NCBI RefSeq assembly: GCF_004005815.1
Contig: NZ_SACK01000007.1
Span: 124,001 to 188,000 of the forward strand
DNA length: 64,000 nt
From: Mucilaginibacter limnophilus
GTDB lineage: Bacteria; Bacteroidota; Bacteroidia; Sphingobacteriales; Sphingobacteriaceae
Direction of reading: 5' to 3'
Of the stretch, positions 41,917 through 50,607 are shown one piece after another (the first letter of the stretch is position 1; every line of letters starts with the position of its first letter). The position numbers were made by a program, and so were the translations under genes. The notes beneath the pieces are model-generated. The model was not told where the DNA came from. It did not search any database and worked only from the letters and a program-made list of their open reading frames with translations.

Positions 41917-42468
41917 CTAAAAAAATGCTTCAGTGCCTTCAAAGTAAGGCAGTACCTTATCTTTTTCAGATACTACCAGCTCATCATGCGGCAGTTTCCA
42001 ATCAATGTTCAGGGTAGGATCGGCATAGTGCAAACCGCCCTCTGAAGCCTTATTATAAAAGTTATCGCATTTGTAAAAGAATATCGCTTCGTCGCTCAAC
42101 ACCACAAAGCCATGCGCAAAACCGCGAGGCACGAACATTTGTAACTGGTTACTTTCGGTAAGCAAAGCGCTGAAATGTTGCCCGAAGGTAACTGAGCCGG
42201 GGCGCATATCAACCGCCACGTCAAGCACTTCACCTTTTACCACACGCACAAGTTTAGCTTGCGCATGCTCACCTTTTTGAAAGTGCAGTCCGCGCAGCGT
42301 ACCCTTTACCGAGTACGACTGGTTATCCTGTACAAAACGGATGTTATTACCCAGCAGGTTATCGAATTTTTCCTGGTTATAGCTTTCGAAAAAGTAGCCC
42401 CTGTCATCATTAAAAACGGCAGGCTTTATTAAGTAGCAACCCTCAAGAGGGGTTTGTTCAATGGTCAT
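41917..42468 (-). CDS. rfbC: dTDP-4-dehydrorhamnose 3,5-epimerase
   Basis: A 183-residue RmlC, a cupin-fold epimerase. Motifs are DDRGYFFESYNQ, QSYSVKGTLRGLHFQKG (His active site, about 51-67), VKGEVLDVAVDMRPGS and FVPRGFAHGFVVL. It converts dTDP-4-dehydro-6-deoxyglucose to the L-lyxo form. It is 2 bp from rfbB and 11 bp from rfbD. ATG start at 42468. Confidence 0.96.
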   Translation of the reverse strand: MTIEQTPLEGCYLIKPAVFNDDRGYFFESYNQEKFDNLLGNNIRFVQDNQSYSVKGTLRGLHFQKGEHAQAKLVRVVKGEVLDVAVDMRPGSVTFGQHFSALLTESNQLQMFVPRGFAHGFVVLSDEAIFFYKCDNFYNKASEGGLHYADPTLNIDWKLPHDELVVSEKDKVLPYFEGTEAFF

Positions 42469-42470
42469 AT

Positions 42471-43550
42471 TTAGCGTTTATCGTACTGGTTCTCGTAATA
42501 ATCGGCATAAGCTCCACTTGTAACATGTTCAATCCAGCTTTTGTTGGCTAGGTACCAGTCAATGGTTTCGGCAAGGCCCTGTTCAAATGTAACCGATGGT
42601 TCCCAACCCAGCTCTTTATTTAATTTGGTTGCGTCAATGGCGTAACGGGCATCATGTCCCGGGCGATCTTTTACAAAAGTGATTAGTTTTTCGTTAGTGC
42701 CGGGTTCGCGACCAAGCTTCTCGTCCATCTGGCGACAAAGTACGCGCACCAGGTCAATATTGGCCCACTCGTTAAAGCCACCGATGTTGTAGGTATCACC
42801 GTTTTTGCCTTCGTGAAATATCAGGTCAATAGCGCGGGCGTGATCTTTTACATACAGCCAGTCGCGCACGTTCTTCCCATCGCCATAAACAGGAAGAGGC
42901 TTGTTGTTTAAAATATTATTGATCAGCAGTGGTATCAGCTTTTCGGGGAAGTGATTTGGCCCGTAATTATTTGAGCAATTTGATACCACTACCGGAATGC
43001 CGTAGGTATCATGGTAAGCCCGCACAAAGTGATCGCTTGATGCCTTGCTGGCACTATACGGCGAGTGCGGATCATACTTGGTGGTTTCAGTAAAAAAACC
43101 TTCGGTACCAAGCGAACCGTAAACTTCGTCGGTTGAAATATGATAAAAACGATGACTTGAATAATCAGCACTCCAGTATTTTTTCGCTGCTTCAAGCAGT
43201 GTAACTGTGCCGATAACATTGGTGTACACAAAGTCAAGCGGATTAGTTATCGAACGGTCAACGTGCGATTCAGCTGCAAGGTGTATTACATCAGTAACGC
43301 CGTACTGCTCAAACAAACTATTAATTTTTTCAGCATCTTTTATATCGGCACGCTCAAAAACGTAGTTTGGCGAGTGCTCAATGTCTTTCAAATTTTCAAG
43401 ATTGCCTGCATAGGTAAGCGCATCAACATTGATAATTTGATAGTTAGGATAGTTTTGTACGAACCGTCTTACTACGTGCGAGCCAATGAAACCCGCGCCG
43501 CCGGTAATAATGATGGATTTTGTAAAACGGTCGTTGCTAATATCTGTCAT
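42471..43550 (-). CDS. rfbB: dTDP-glucose 4,6-dehydratase
   Basis: A 359-residue RmlB, first gene of the operon. The Rossmann motif GGAGFIGSH is at 16-24 and the catalytic region HISTDEVYGSLG plus YSASKASSDH (about 170-179) is intact. It removes water from dTDP-glucose to form the 4-keto-6-deoxy sugar. The 193-bp gap upstream (43551-43743) must hold the operon promoter; no repeat is seen there. ATG start at 43550. Confidence 0.96.
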   Translation of the reverse strand: MTDISNDRFTKSIIITGGAGFIGSHVVRRFVQNYPNYQIINVDALTYAGNLENLKDIEHSPNYVFERADIKDAEKINSLFEQYGVTDVIHLAAESHVDRSITNPLDFVYTNVIGTVTLLEAAKKYWSADYSSHRFYHISTDEVYGSLGTEGFFTETTKYDPHSPYSASKASSDHFVRAYHDTYGIPVVVSNCSNNYGPNHFPEKLIPLLINNILNNKPLPVYGDGKNVRDWLYVKDHARAIDLIFHEGKNGDTYNIGGFNEWANIDLVRVLCRQMDEKLGREPGTNEKLITFVKDRPGHDARYAIDATKLNKELGWEPSVTFEQGLAETIDWYLANKSWIEHVTSGAYADYYENQYDKR

Positions 43551-43743
43551 ATATAAGTTATAAGGCCTTTGTATTACTGTTTACGTTGCAATGCCGCTTA
43601 TGGTTTGATTTACGGCATGATAAATTAACCTTTTACATAGCGTTTGGTTTACTCCTAAGGCATTTTCAGCGAGATTAACCAATCAGTTGTGTAAAGGTTG
43701 CTAAAAGTAAAAACTAAAACAGTAAATGCAAACAGAGGGTAAA

Positions 43744-44670
43744 TTAATGGTTTAACTGAATACGCTTTTCTATAATATCAAGCACATCCTGAAGCAGGGA
43801 AGGGCTTGCGGCATCAACCCAATTTATTTCCTTATCTCTGCCAAACCAGGTTAGCTGTCTTTTTGCGAAGCGCCGGGTGTTTTGTTTTATAAGGGAAATA
43901 GCTGTATCAAGATCTGTTTTGCCATCAAAGTAGTCAAATATCTCACTGTATCCAACAGTGTTCAGTGCATTTAAACGGCGATAGGGTAGCAGCGAGCGTA
44001 CTTCTTCAACAAGCCCCTGTTCAATCATAATATCTACCCGGCGGTTAATACGCTCATACAATTGCTCGCGCGGCATGTTAAGCGCTATGTTGATAATATT
44101 GAAAGGCCGTTTGTTTTGTGCCGATACTCGGTATGATGAAAAGGGCTTACCTGTAGTTTCAAATACTTCGAGCGCGCGTACCAAACGGCGAGGATTATTT
44201 AAATCAACCTGCGTATAATAGTCAGGATCGGCAGCTTTTAATTTTTCCTGCAGATATTCAATGCCATTGTTTTCCAGTTCTTCGTTCAGGCGTTCACGCA
44301 CACCTTCAGCAGGCTTAGGCAAATCGTCAAAGCCCTCGCAAACAGCATTGATATACAATCCCGATCCGCCTGCAAGTATCACCACATCATGCGTTTTAAA
44401 CAGTTCATCAAGCAGTTGCAGTGCCTTCCGCTCAAAATCGCCTACGCTAAAATCTTCGGTTACCGAGTGTGAATCAATAAAGTAATGCTTTGCTGCCGCG
44501 AGTTCATCCGCATCGGGCTTAGCCGTGCCTATAGACATCTCTTTAAAAAACTGCCTCGAATCGGCCGAAATTATTGCCGTATCATAATGCTGCGCAACAC
44601 GAATGGCAGCCGCTGTTTTACCAACAGCCGTTGGTCCGGTTACTACTATGAGGGTTTTTTTTGTGTCCAT
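43744..44670 (-). CDS. miaA: tRNA dimethylallyltransferase
   Basis: A 308-residue MiaA that transfers a dimethylallyl group to A37 of tRNAs reading UNN codons. The P-loop is GPTAVGKT (12-19), followed by SADSRQFFKEM (35-45), AGGSGLYINA and the C-terminal NTRRFAKRQLTWFG. The start codon ATG (44670) lies within a word-like repeat (44666-44696). Length is standard for the family. Confidence 0.95.
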   Translation of the reverse strand: MDTKKTLIVVTGPTAVGKTAAAIRVAQHYDTAIISADSRQFFKEMSIGTAKPDADELAAAKHYFIDSHSVTEDFSVGDFERKALQLLDELFKTHDVVILAGGSGLYINAVCEGFDDLPKPAEGVRERLNEELENNGIEYLQEKLKAADPDYYTQVDLNNPRRLVRALEVFETTGKPFSSYRVSAQNKRPFNIINIALNMPREQLYERINRRVDIMIEQGLVEEVRSLLPYRRLNALNTVGYSEIFDYFDGKTDLDTAISLIKQNTRRFAKRQLTWFGRDKEINWVDAASPSLLQDVLDIIEKRIQLNH

Positions 44671-44696
44671 AGTCGATGGTCAATAGACCATAGATT
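44666..44696. repeat. Word-like ATGGACTAT repeat at the miaA start
   Basis: Words tgtccatagtcgatgg, tcaatagaccatag run from the miaA start codon upstream. As at folC, the coding start ATGGAC is part of the first word. Confidence 0.65.
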
Positions 44697-44718
44697 GCGA
44701 TTGAATAGATGCCTTAAA

Positions 44719-44760
44719 ATTAAATAGCGATGGGTTTTAAACCCATCGCTATTTTGCTAT
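44719..44760 (-). terminator. Intrinsic terminator / palindrome after the pRiA4b-like gene
   Basis: A perfect 13-bp inverted repeat (aatagcgatgggt at 44723-44735 and acccatcgctatt at 44741-44753, five-base loop) has A/T runs on both sides. It lies downstream of the minus-strand gene ending at 44798 and between two blocks of word repeats. Confidence 0.7.
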
Positions 44761-44764
44761 TTTT

Positions 44765-44796
44765 TCCATGGACTATTAACCATGGACTATCGTCTA
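44765..44796. repeat. Word-like ATGGACTAT repeat
   Basis: tccatggactattaacca and tggactatcgtctaat lie directly next to the stop of the minus-strand gene at 44798. With 44666-44696 it flanks the palindromic terminator. Confidence 0.65.
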
Positions 44797-44797
44797 A

Positions 44798-45448
44798 TCA
44801 ATAATCATCTTTGCTACCGCCTCTGCGATCGTCATCTTCAAATCCTTCGTTGTCTGAAAATTCGTCACCAAACTCATCCTCTTCTTCTCCTACTTCCTCT
44901 TCTTCCTCTTCAACGGCTTCGCCATGTTCATTTACTTCCGAAAAATCTTCGGCATCCTCAGGATTGTATTCCATTTCGTTCAAAAAGTCGAACTCTTCAC
45001 TGGTTGGTGGCAACACAGTTGGATTGAATACGTTGCCAAACTGTTTTGGCGCTTCACCTACCGTTTTAACCACTTGTGGATATGTTGCCGATGGCGATTC
45101 GTCCAGAATGATCTTCATTAACTCTACATGAAAATCAAACGGGCGGTCGAAATTAAAAGTGTAATAAAATTTCTGGTGCGGGTCATCAATAAAACTGCTC
45201 AGTTTTACTTTTTCCATAAGTGAAACACCACGGTCAACGCGGCGCTGATTAGGCATAAAGGTAATCTCTTCACCTTTTATCCATTGATCATTACTGATAT
45301 AAAAAGATGAAGGATAGTCGGGTTTGTAACCTGTCGACTGATGTATAGCGTAATGAAGATCCTGGAAGGTTTGGTTCGATTTGATATCAATTTCCCTTAC
45401 CACGTCATCATAATCCTCAAAAGTAACCCTGAACCTGTATAATGCCAT
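44798..45448 (-). CDS. pRiA4b ORF-3-like (IS1096 passenger TnpR family) protein with acidic tail
   Basis: A 216-residue protein. Residues 1-165 match the plasmid pRiA4b ORF-3-like family: MALYRFRVTFEDYDDVVREI, IHQSTGYKPDYPSSFYISNDQW and KFYYTFNFDRPFDFHVELMK. The family name derives from a transposon passenger gene, but here there is no transposase or terminal repeat. The last 45 residues are almost purely Glu/Asp/Gly (EEEEEEVGEEEDEFGDEF), a tail that would bind basic partners or nucleic-acid-binding proteins. Function is unknown. It is followed by word repeats and a palindromic terminator. ATG start at 45448. Confidence 0.8.
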   Translation of the reverse strand: MALYRFRVTFEDYDDVVREIDIKSNQTFQDLHYAIHQSTGYKPDYPSSFYISNDQWIKGEEITFMPNQRRVDRGVSLMEKVKLSSFIDDPHQKFYYTFNFDRPFDFHVELMKIILDESPSATYPQVVKTVGEAPKQFGNVFNPTVLPPTSEEFDFLNEMEYNPEDAEDFSEVNEHGEAVEEEEEEVGEEEDEFGDEFSDNEGFEDDDRRGGSKDDY

Positions 45449-45488
45449 TGTGTGTATAGATTTTAGTCAAAATTAATAATGTTTTGAA

Positions 45489-46925
45489 TTATTTGGTTTT
45501 TGCAACAACTTTCAAGCCAATTTGTGTGCCTTTGTATATTGTAAATTCAAGCGCGGCTTCGCGGTTATTAGGTATTTCGCCTTCAAGTATAGCTTCGCGT
45601 ATCTGATTTTTTATAATGCCCACTTCACGGCCTTCTTTAATGCCAAAAAGTTCCATAATGTCGTTGCCGGTTACTGGTGGTTGCCAGTTGCGTATGTTGT
45701 CGCGTTCCTCAACATCCTTCAGCTTTTGCTGAACCAGTTCAAAGTTGTTGCGGTACTTTTTAACCTTGTATTCATTCTTGGTAGTTACGTCGGCCTTGCA
45801 TAGTTTCATCAGGCTTTCAATATCATCACCAGCTTCAAAAAGCAGGCGACGTACTGCCGAGTCAGTAACTATTGATTGTGATAAAACTATTGGCCTTAAA
45901 TGAAGGGCTACCATCTTTTGGACAAATTTCATCCTGTCGTTTAACGGTAGTTTTAACTGTGCGAAAATTTTAGGCACCATGCGTGCGCCTTTATCCTCGT
46001 GTCCGTGGAATGTCCAGCCGTGACCGGGTTCAAAGCGTTTGGTTGGCGGCTTGGCAATGTCATGTAATATTGCCGCCCAGCGCAGCCAAAGGTCGTCGGT
46101 AGTTTCGCAAATGTTATCAAGCACCTGCAAGGTGTGGTAAAAATTATCCTTATGGCCTTTTCCTTCACGATACTCAACGCCATACAAGGCTACCATTTGC
46201 GGAAATATTTTATGCAGCAAACCGGTATCAAACAAGTAATTAAATCCAATTGATGGCTTTGGCGACAGAATGATCTTATTGAGCTCGTCCGTGATGCGCT
46301 CTTGTGATATGATAGTGATGCGATCGGCGGTTTTTTTTATCGCTTCAACAGCGGCCTCATCAATGGTAAAATTAAGTTGAGTAGCAAAGCGGATTGCCCG
46401 CATCATACGTAACGGATCATCGCTAAAGGTTACTTCCGGGTCAAGCGGTGTTTTAATCAGTTTTTCTTCGAGATGCTGTACGCCACCAAACGGGTCAAGC
46501 ATTTCTCCGAAAGTATCCGGATGCAGCGATATGGCCAGCGCGTTTATGGTAAAATCGCGGCGGTTCTGGTCATCCTCAAGCGTTCCGTCTTCAACAATTG
46601 GCTTTCTGGAGTCGCGGCGGTACGACTCCTTACGTGCGCCTACAAACTCTACCTCAAGGTCGTGGTAGCGCAGCATGGCAGTCCCAAAGTTTTTGAACAC
46701 CGATAGCTGTACGTTGAGTTTTTTGGCAACTGTTTCGGCAAAGGCGATACCATTGCCAATCACCACAATATCAATATCTTTCGAGGGGCGTTTCAGCAGG
46801 ATATCACGTACAAAACCGCCTATAGCATATATCTGAAGGTTTTGTTCGCCGGCCAGTTGCGATAATATTGTGAAGATATGATGCTGCAAATGTTTTTTCA
46901 TCCCGGCTAATGCCACAAAAGGCAT
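45489..46925 (-). CDS. CCA-adding-type tRNA nucleotidyltransferase with HD domain
   Basis: A protein of about 478 residues. The nucleotidyltransferase core has AIGGFVRD, KDIDIVVIG (metal-binding Asp pair) and RRDFTINALAISL; the poly(A) polymerase/CCA RNA-binding region follows, and an HD domain (LHDIAKPPTKRF) is in the middle, then a C-terminal tail. It adds or repairs the CCA end of tRNAs. The start is uncertain: ATG at 46925 is used; TTG at 46937 and ATG at 46901 (MKKHLQHH) are alternatives, the last fitting related proteins well. Confidence 0.9.
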   Translation of the reverse strand: MPFVALAGMKKHLQHHIFTILSQLAGEQNLQIYAIGGFVRDILLKRPSKDIDIVVIGNGIAFAETVAKKLNVQLSVFKNFGTAMLRYHDLEVEFVGARKESYRRDSRKPIVEDGTLEDDQNRRDFTINALAISLHPDTFGEMLDPFGGVQHLEEKLIKTPLDPEVTFSDDPLRMMRAIRFATQLNFTIDEAAVEAIKKTADRITIISQERITDELNKIILSPKPSIGFNYLFDTGLLHKIFPQMVALYGVEYREGKGHKDNFYHTLQVLDNICETTDDLWLRWAAILHDIAKPPTKRFEPGHGWTFHGHEDKGARMVPKIFAQLKLPLNDRMKFVQKMVALHLRPIVLSQSIVTDSAVRRLLFEAGDDIESLMKLCKADVTTKNEYKVKKYRNNFELVQQKLKDVEERDNIRNWQPPVTGNDIMELFGIKEGREVGIIKNQIREAILEGEIPNNREAALEFTIYKGTQIGLKVVAKTK

Positions 46926-46989
46926 TTGAACGGGCAAATTTAATTATTTACTATAATTTAGGGTTGAAAATTCAAGCTTCATCATAAAT

Positions 46990-47484
46990 ATGTCTACTCA
47001 AATTCGTAATTTGATTAAAACCATAGACATAAAAGAACTGGATAGCACTGATAAAGAGGAGCTATTAAGATTTTTTATGGTTACTCAGGATCCAGGTATT
47101 AGAAATCATCTTGCCTTGATATTTTATGATTTTCGTTATAATGAAGCCGCACCCTTCATTATTCAGAAAATAAATGAGCCGGAATTATACAATTGCAATG
47201 GAACACTTGTTTTTGCATTATCTGATATGGATGTAAGCCAGTATTATTTAGATATAGTAAAAATACTTTGTGAGCAGGAATATGAAGCAAGATGGGGTGC
47301 TTTCGACATCTTGAAAATTCATGCATTAAATATTTCAGACACTACAAGATATGATGCATTAAAATTATTGGAACAATACGAGGAAATATTACTGACAACC
47401 GGCGCAGACAATGCCAATAATAGTACATTGCATTTCATAGAAGAAACGCGTGCGTTGCTTACTAAATTAAAGACGCATCATTAA
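46990..47484 (+). CDS. Hypothetical HEAT-repeat-like protein
   Basis: A 164-residue helical protein with repeats of the HEAT/ARM type: LLRFFMVTQDPGIRNHLALIFYDFRYNEAAPFIIQKI, then TLVFALSDMDVSQYYLDIVKILC. It is clearly more AT-rich than the genes on either side and stands alone on the plus strand between the CCA enzyme and tsaC genes. This is the form of many immunity proteins of polymorphic toxins and of small orphan genes, but no toxin gene is near. The family is not recognised. ATG start at 46990. Confidence 0.55.
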   Translation: MSTQIRNLIKTIDIKELDSTDKEELLRFFMVTQDPGIRNHLALIFYDFRYNEAAPFIIQKINEPELYNCNGTLVFALSDMDVSQYYLDIVKILCEQEYEARWGAFDILKIHALNISDTTRYDALKLLEQYEEILLTTGADNANNSTLHFIEETRALLTKLKTHH

Positions 47485-47491
47485 TTAAAAA

Positions 47492-48058
47492 TTACCTCCT
47501 CAAAAACTCAAACTGTCCCCCTGGAGAAAGCCGCATAATGGTTGACGGTTTTTTTTCAGTGGTATCGTGCTGATCAACATCCACCACATAATCAACGCCT
47601 TCTAAAATTTCAGGCGAAACATCGTTAAAGTTTTTGGGTGATGGCTGCCCGCTGATGTTGGCTGAGGTAGATACCAGCGGTTTGCGAAGTCGCTGTATCA
47701 GTTGCTCACAAAAAGAATGTTTTACAATGCGGATACCTACACTTCCATCAGCGGCTATCAGTTCGGGCGCGATGTTTTTGGCGCCGGGCATTACCAGCGT
47801 TAACGGTTTTTCGGCAAACTCTATTAGGTCGTACGCAATATCGGGCACCTCGCTTACATAGCTTTGCAGCTTGTTGTCGGTATCCAGCAAAATGATCATG
47901 CTTTTCGCTTCTTCACGTTGTTTAAGGGCATAAATCTTTTTCACTGCCTCGCTGTTTGTCGCATCGCAGCCTATGCCCCAGATGGTATCGGTAGGGTAAA
48001 GGATGATGCCACCATCCTGAATAACTTTTAATGCTTTGGCAACTTCTTCTTTAAGCAT
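47492..48058 (-). CDS. tsaC: L-threonylcarbamoyladenylate synthase
   Basis: A 188-residue YrdC-family protein. It makes threonylcarbamoyl-AMP for the t6A37 modification of tRNAs. Motifs are ILYPTDTIWGIGCDA (first strand and loop), IYALKQREEAKSMIILL (RNA/ATP-binding basic region), LTLVMPGA and LVSTSANISGQPSP. Length fits the single-domain form without the Sua5 extension. It overlaps the upstream GT9 gene by 8 nt. Confidence 0.92.
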   Translation of the reverse strand: MLKEEVAKALKVIQDGGIILYPTDTIWGIGCDATNSEAVKKIYALKQREEAKSMIILLDTDNKLQSYVSEVPDIAYDLIEFAEKPLTLVMPGAKNIAPELIAADGSVGIRIVKHSFCEQLIQRLRKPLVSTSANISGQPSPKNFNDVSPEILEGVDYVVDVDQHDTTEKKPSTIMRLSPGGQFEFLRR

Positions 48059-49037
48059 GAGGTAAGTATTTACTTAGCGCTTCAATTATTTTATTTTCAT
48101 TAAGCAACTGCATGCATTTAGGTATGCCATACAGTTTGCAGGTGTTACGTACGCAGGGTTCGCATGAGAGCTGGTTTGCGCGAATCACGGTTAAGTTATC
48201 AAGGTTAAAAGGTTCGGTGTTGTTTTCGTTACCGGCCCCAAATAACACCACCACCGGCTGACCCACACTATTAGCCAAATGGGCAGGTCCAGAGTCAACG
48301 GTTAGTAATGCAGCTGATCCTGCCATAATACCGGCCAGACTTGGTAAACTGGTTTGCCCGGCGTAATTTACAATGCGTTCGCTGTTATTAATCCCGGCTA
48401 TAAGCGTGTCCACATAGCATGCATCTTTTGGTGAACCTATTAGTCCTATCGTAATGTTATCAAAATTACTCAATAGCAGGTTAAGCAACGTTATGCCTTT
48501 ATCAACCGGCATACGGCGTGATATGGCTTCAGAGTTAAAATTTACCAGCAACAGTTTTGTGTCGTTTACCAGCGGGTGGGCTGCTACTTTCGCGGGTTCT
48601 GAAGGCACGGGTTGCCTGGTGTATTGTTCCAATAAGGCGATGTACTCACGTACCCGATGGGTGTTTTTAGGACGCCTGCAGGCTTTTGTAAGCATGAAGA
48701 AGCCTCCCTCGGAGTTAAAGCCTACGCGGTGCCGTGCACTTGTTGCAAACGCCATAACAGCCGACGAAAGTGACGGCGGCAGGTTAAAGTAAATATCGTA
48801 ATGCTGATCTTTAAAACTTTTGCCAAAACGGTACACGCCTTGCAGCCCTTTATATTCCTGTTTGGCAAACGGGTAAATATTATTGATGCCGGGTATTAAA
48901 GAAACCACGCCTTGAAGCTCTTTTTTTACAATGGCGTCAACCTGCGCATCAGGATAAAGCTGCCTTACCGCAGTAACGAATGAGGTGCTCATCACCACAT
49001 CGCCCAACCAGTTAGGCAGCCTTATCAGTATTTTCAT
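48051..49037 (-). CDS. Glycosyltransferase family 9 (heptosyltransferase-like)
   Basis: A 328-residue ADP-heptose:LPS heptosyltransferase-like protein. Motifs: LIRLPNWLGDVVMSTSFV at the start (substrate binding), a central region and VDSGPAHLANSVGQPVVVLFG (about 251-271) near the ADP-heptose site, then CEPCVRNTCKLYGIPKCM, a Cys-rich segment seen in waaF relatives. It acts in lipopolysaccharide core synthesis. It overlaps tsaC by 8 nt. ATG start at 49037. Confidence 0.9.
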   Translation of the reverse strand: MKILIRLPNWLGDVVMSTSFVTAVRQLYPDAQVDAIVKKELQGVVSLIPGINNIYPFAKQEYKGLQGVYRFGKSFKDQHYDIYFNLPPSLSSAVMAFATSARHRVGFNSEGGFFMLTKACRRPKNTHRVREYIALLEQYTRQPVPSEPAKVAAHPLVNDTKLLLVNFNSEAISRRMPVDKGITLLNLLLSNFDNITIGLIGSPKDACYVDTLIAGINNSERIVNYAGQTSLPSLAGIMAGSAALLTVDSGPAHLANSVGQPVVVLFGAGNENNTEPFNLDNLTVIRANQLSCEPCVRNTCKLYGIPKCMQLLNENKIIEALSKYLPHA

Positions 49038-49049
49038 TTTTAAGATGTA

Positions 49050-49125
49050 AACTAATGAGATATGAGTAGTGAGATGACCAAAAGATCAAACCTTACCGAT
49101 CCATAATCTCATTACTCAAATCTAC
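49050..49125. repeat. Word-like repeats (TAATGAGAT and CTCATTACTC types)
   Basis: actaatgagatatgagtagt and gagatgacc (49051-49079) and, in the opposite sense, gatccataatctcattac and tcaaatctac (49099-49120) fill the gap between the GT9 and dapD genes and reach the dapD stop. Confidence 0.5.
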
Positions 49126-49127
49126 AA

Positions 49128-49943
49128 TTAAACTGCTACGTTGTTATCGCGCAGCGCGTCGTTTAATGATGTCTTTTTATCAGTCGATTCTTTACGCTTG
49201 CCGATAATCAGCGCGCAAGGCACCTGGTATTCGCCCGCAGGGAACTTTTTAGTGTACGAGCCTGGTATTACTACCGAGCGTGCAGGTACACGGCCTTTGT
49301 ATTCAACAGGTTCGCTTCCGGTTACGTCAATGATCTTGGTTGAAGCGGTAAGCACTACGTTAGCGCCTAACACAGCCTCAGCCTCAACATGCACGCCTTC
49401 AACCACAATGGCACGTGAGCCGATGAAGCAGTTGTCTTCTATAATTACAGGAGAAGCTTGTACCGGCTCCAGTACACCGCCGATACCAACGCCGCCGCTC
49501 AGGTGCACGTTTTTACCTATTTGTGCACACGAGCCAACAGTTGCCCAAGTATCAACCATAGTGCCGCTGTCAACATAAGCGCCAATGTTTACATATGAAG
49601 GCATCATGATAACGCCTTTTGCCAGGTGCGCGCCGTAACGGGCAATGGCATGAGGTACTACACGAACGCCATTTGCTTTATAATCGGTTTTAAGCGCCAT
49701 TTTATCGTGGAACACAAACGGACCTACCTTTACCTCTTCCATATCACGGGTAGGGAAGTAAAGAATTACCGCTTTTTTTATCCAGTCGTTAGTATGCCAG
49801 CGGCCGCCAATTTGCTCAGCCACACGGTATTCGCCTTTGTCGAGCCGCTCGATAACGGTTTCAATGGCAGTTATATAGTCGTTGTATTGTAACAGGGTCC
49901 TGTCATCCCAGGCATCTTCAATAAATTTTTTAAGGTTTTGCAT
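49128..49943 (-). CDS. dapD: 2,3,4,5-tetrahydropyridine-2,6-dicarboxylate N-succinyltransferase
   Basis: A 271-residue DapD of the lysine/diaminopimelate pathway. The left-handed parallel beta helix is visible in hexapeptide repeats: MPSYVNIGAYVDSGTMVDTW (about 112-131), VGSCAQIGKNVHLSGGVGIGG and IEDNCFIGSRAIVVEGVHVE. Length is standard. The product feeds peptidoglycan cross-links. The N-terminus MQNLKKFIEDAWDDRTLL fits the family. ATG start at 49943. Confidence 0.95.
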   Translation of the reverse strand: MQNLKKFIEDAWDDRTLLQYNDYITAIETVIERLDKGEYRVAEQIGGRWHTNDWIKKAVILYFPTRDMEEVKVGPFVFHDKMALKTDYKANGVRVVPHAIARYGAHLAKGVIMMPSYVNIGAYVDSGTMVDTWATVGSCAQIGKNVHLSGGVGIGGVLEPVQASPVIIEDNCFIGSRAIVVEGVHVEAEAVLGANVVLTASTKIIDVTGSEPVEYKGRVPARSVVIPGSYTKKFPAGEYQVPCALIIGKRKESTDKKTSLNDALRDNNVAV

Positions 49944-50019
49944 TAGCGTATTTTAAAACTTTGGCAAAGTAAATGATTTTTAGGGAAATTTGTTTGCTGA
50001 AAGGCACTCAACACCAGGA

Positions 50020-50487
50020 TTACACAGCAATGCCCAAGTACCTGGCCAGTACGCTTTGCAGCACAAATATCAGCAGCGCCACAATCAGAGGGCCTTGTAT
50101 GCTGCGCGGATAATAATCATCATCAGGAAAGTACTTGGCAAAATAATAAGAGGTAAGTATCATTCCACCGATAAGGTTAGTTACTAAACTTAATCCTGCA
50201 CCTGCGTACATTGTTTGTTCGGGCGATAAATTAAGTGCTGTAAGAAGTGTGGAAGCTGCTACAGCAGCCAGTATGTAATACGCTACCGAAAATAGCAGTA
50301 CCGGCGCGATGCCCCTTTTTATGCCTGCGTTTTTTAAGTTGATGGCCAGCATAATGCCACCAAAAATAGGCGACAGAAACAACGTAAACCAGAAAATAGC
50401 AGTTTTTGAATATATTTCGGCATAGTCGTCAGACGGTTCGCCGGTATTGATATTGTCGTTATTATATTCTTCTTCTTCGTTTATCAT
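50020..50487 (-). CDS. Hypothetical membrane protein
   Basis: A 155-residue protein with an acidic N-terminus (MINEEEEYNNDNINTGEPSDD), then four predicted transmembrane helices at about 24-46, 53-77, 85-107 and 130-150. Function is unknown. It resembles other Bacteroidota four-helix membrane proteins with no conserved motif. The ATG at 50487 is used; an in-frame GTG or TTG start seven codons upstream is less likely. It is divergent from the S4-domain gene. Confidence 0.5.
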   Translation of the reverse strand: MINEEEEYNNDNINTGEPSDDYAEIYSKTAIFWFTLFLSPIFGGIMLAINLKNAGIKRGIAPVLLFSVAYYILAAVAASTLLTALNLSPEQTMYAGAGLSLVTNLIGGMILTSYYFAKYFPDDDYYPRSIQGPLIVALLIFVLQSVLARYLGIAV

Positions 50488-50592
50488 GTAATTACAATAA
50501 TAGCGCAAAGGTATAATGTGTTTTTAAAACGAATGGTTAATTTTAGTATTGTTACTTTAAGCTGATGCCTTTTCAGCTTTAACCTTTATGAT

Positions 50593-50600
50593 TAATTTTG
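50593..50600 (+). promoter_or_regulatory. Candidate -7 box upstream of the S4-domain gene
   Basis: TAATTTTG fits TAnnTTTG and ends 7 bases before the ATG at 50608, which would give a nearly leaderless mRNA. No matching TTTG -33 element is seen. Confidence 0.35.
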
Positions 50601-50607
50601 CATCATC

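Noticed and set aside
43551..43743. Riboswitch or small RNA upstream of rfbB.
   Set aside because: No strong hairpins or known conserved motif could be seen in the 193-bp leader.
44666..44796. CRISPR-like array because of repeated words.
   Set aside because: Words are 8-18 bases, variable and adjacent, with no constant repeat or unique spacers, and no cas genes are in the window.
44798..45448. A transposon or IS1096 element, suggested by the family name of the protein.
   Set aside because: No transposase gene, terminal inverted repeats or target duplication are present; the name reflects history of the family only.
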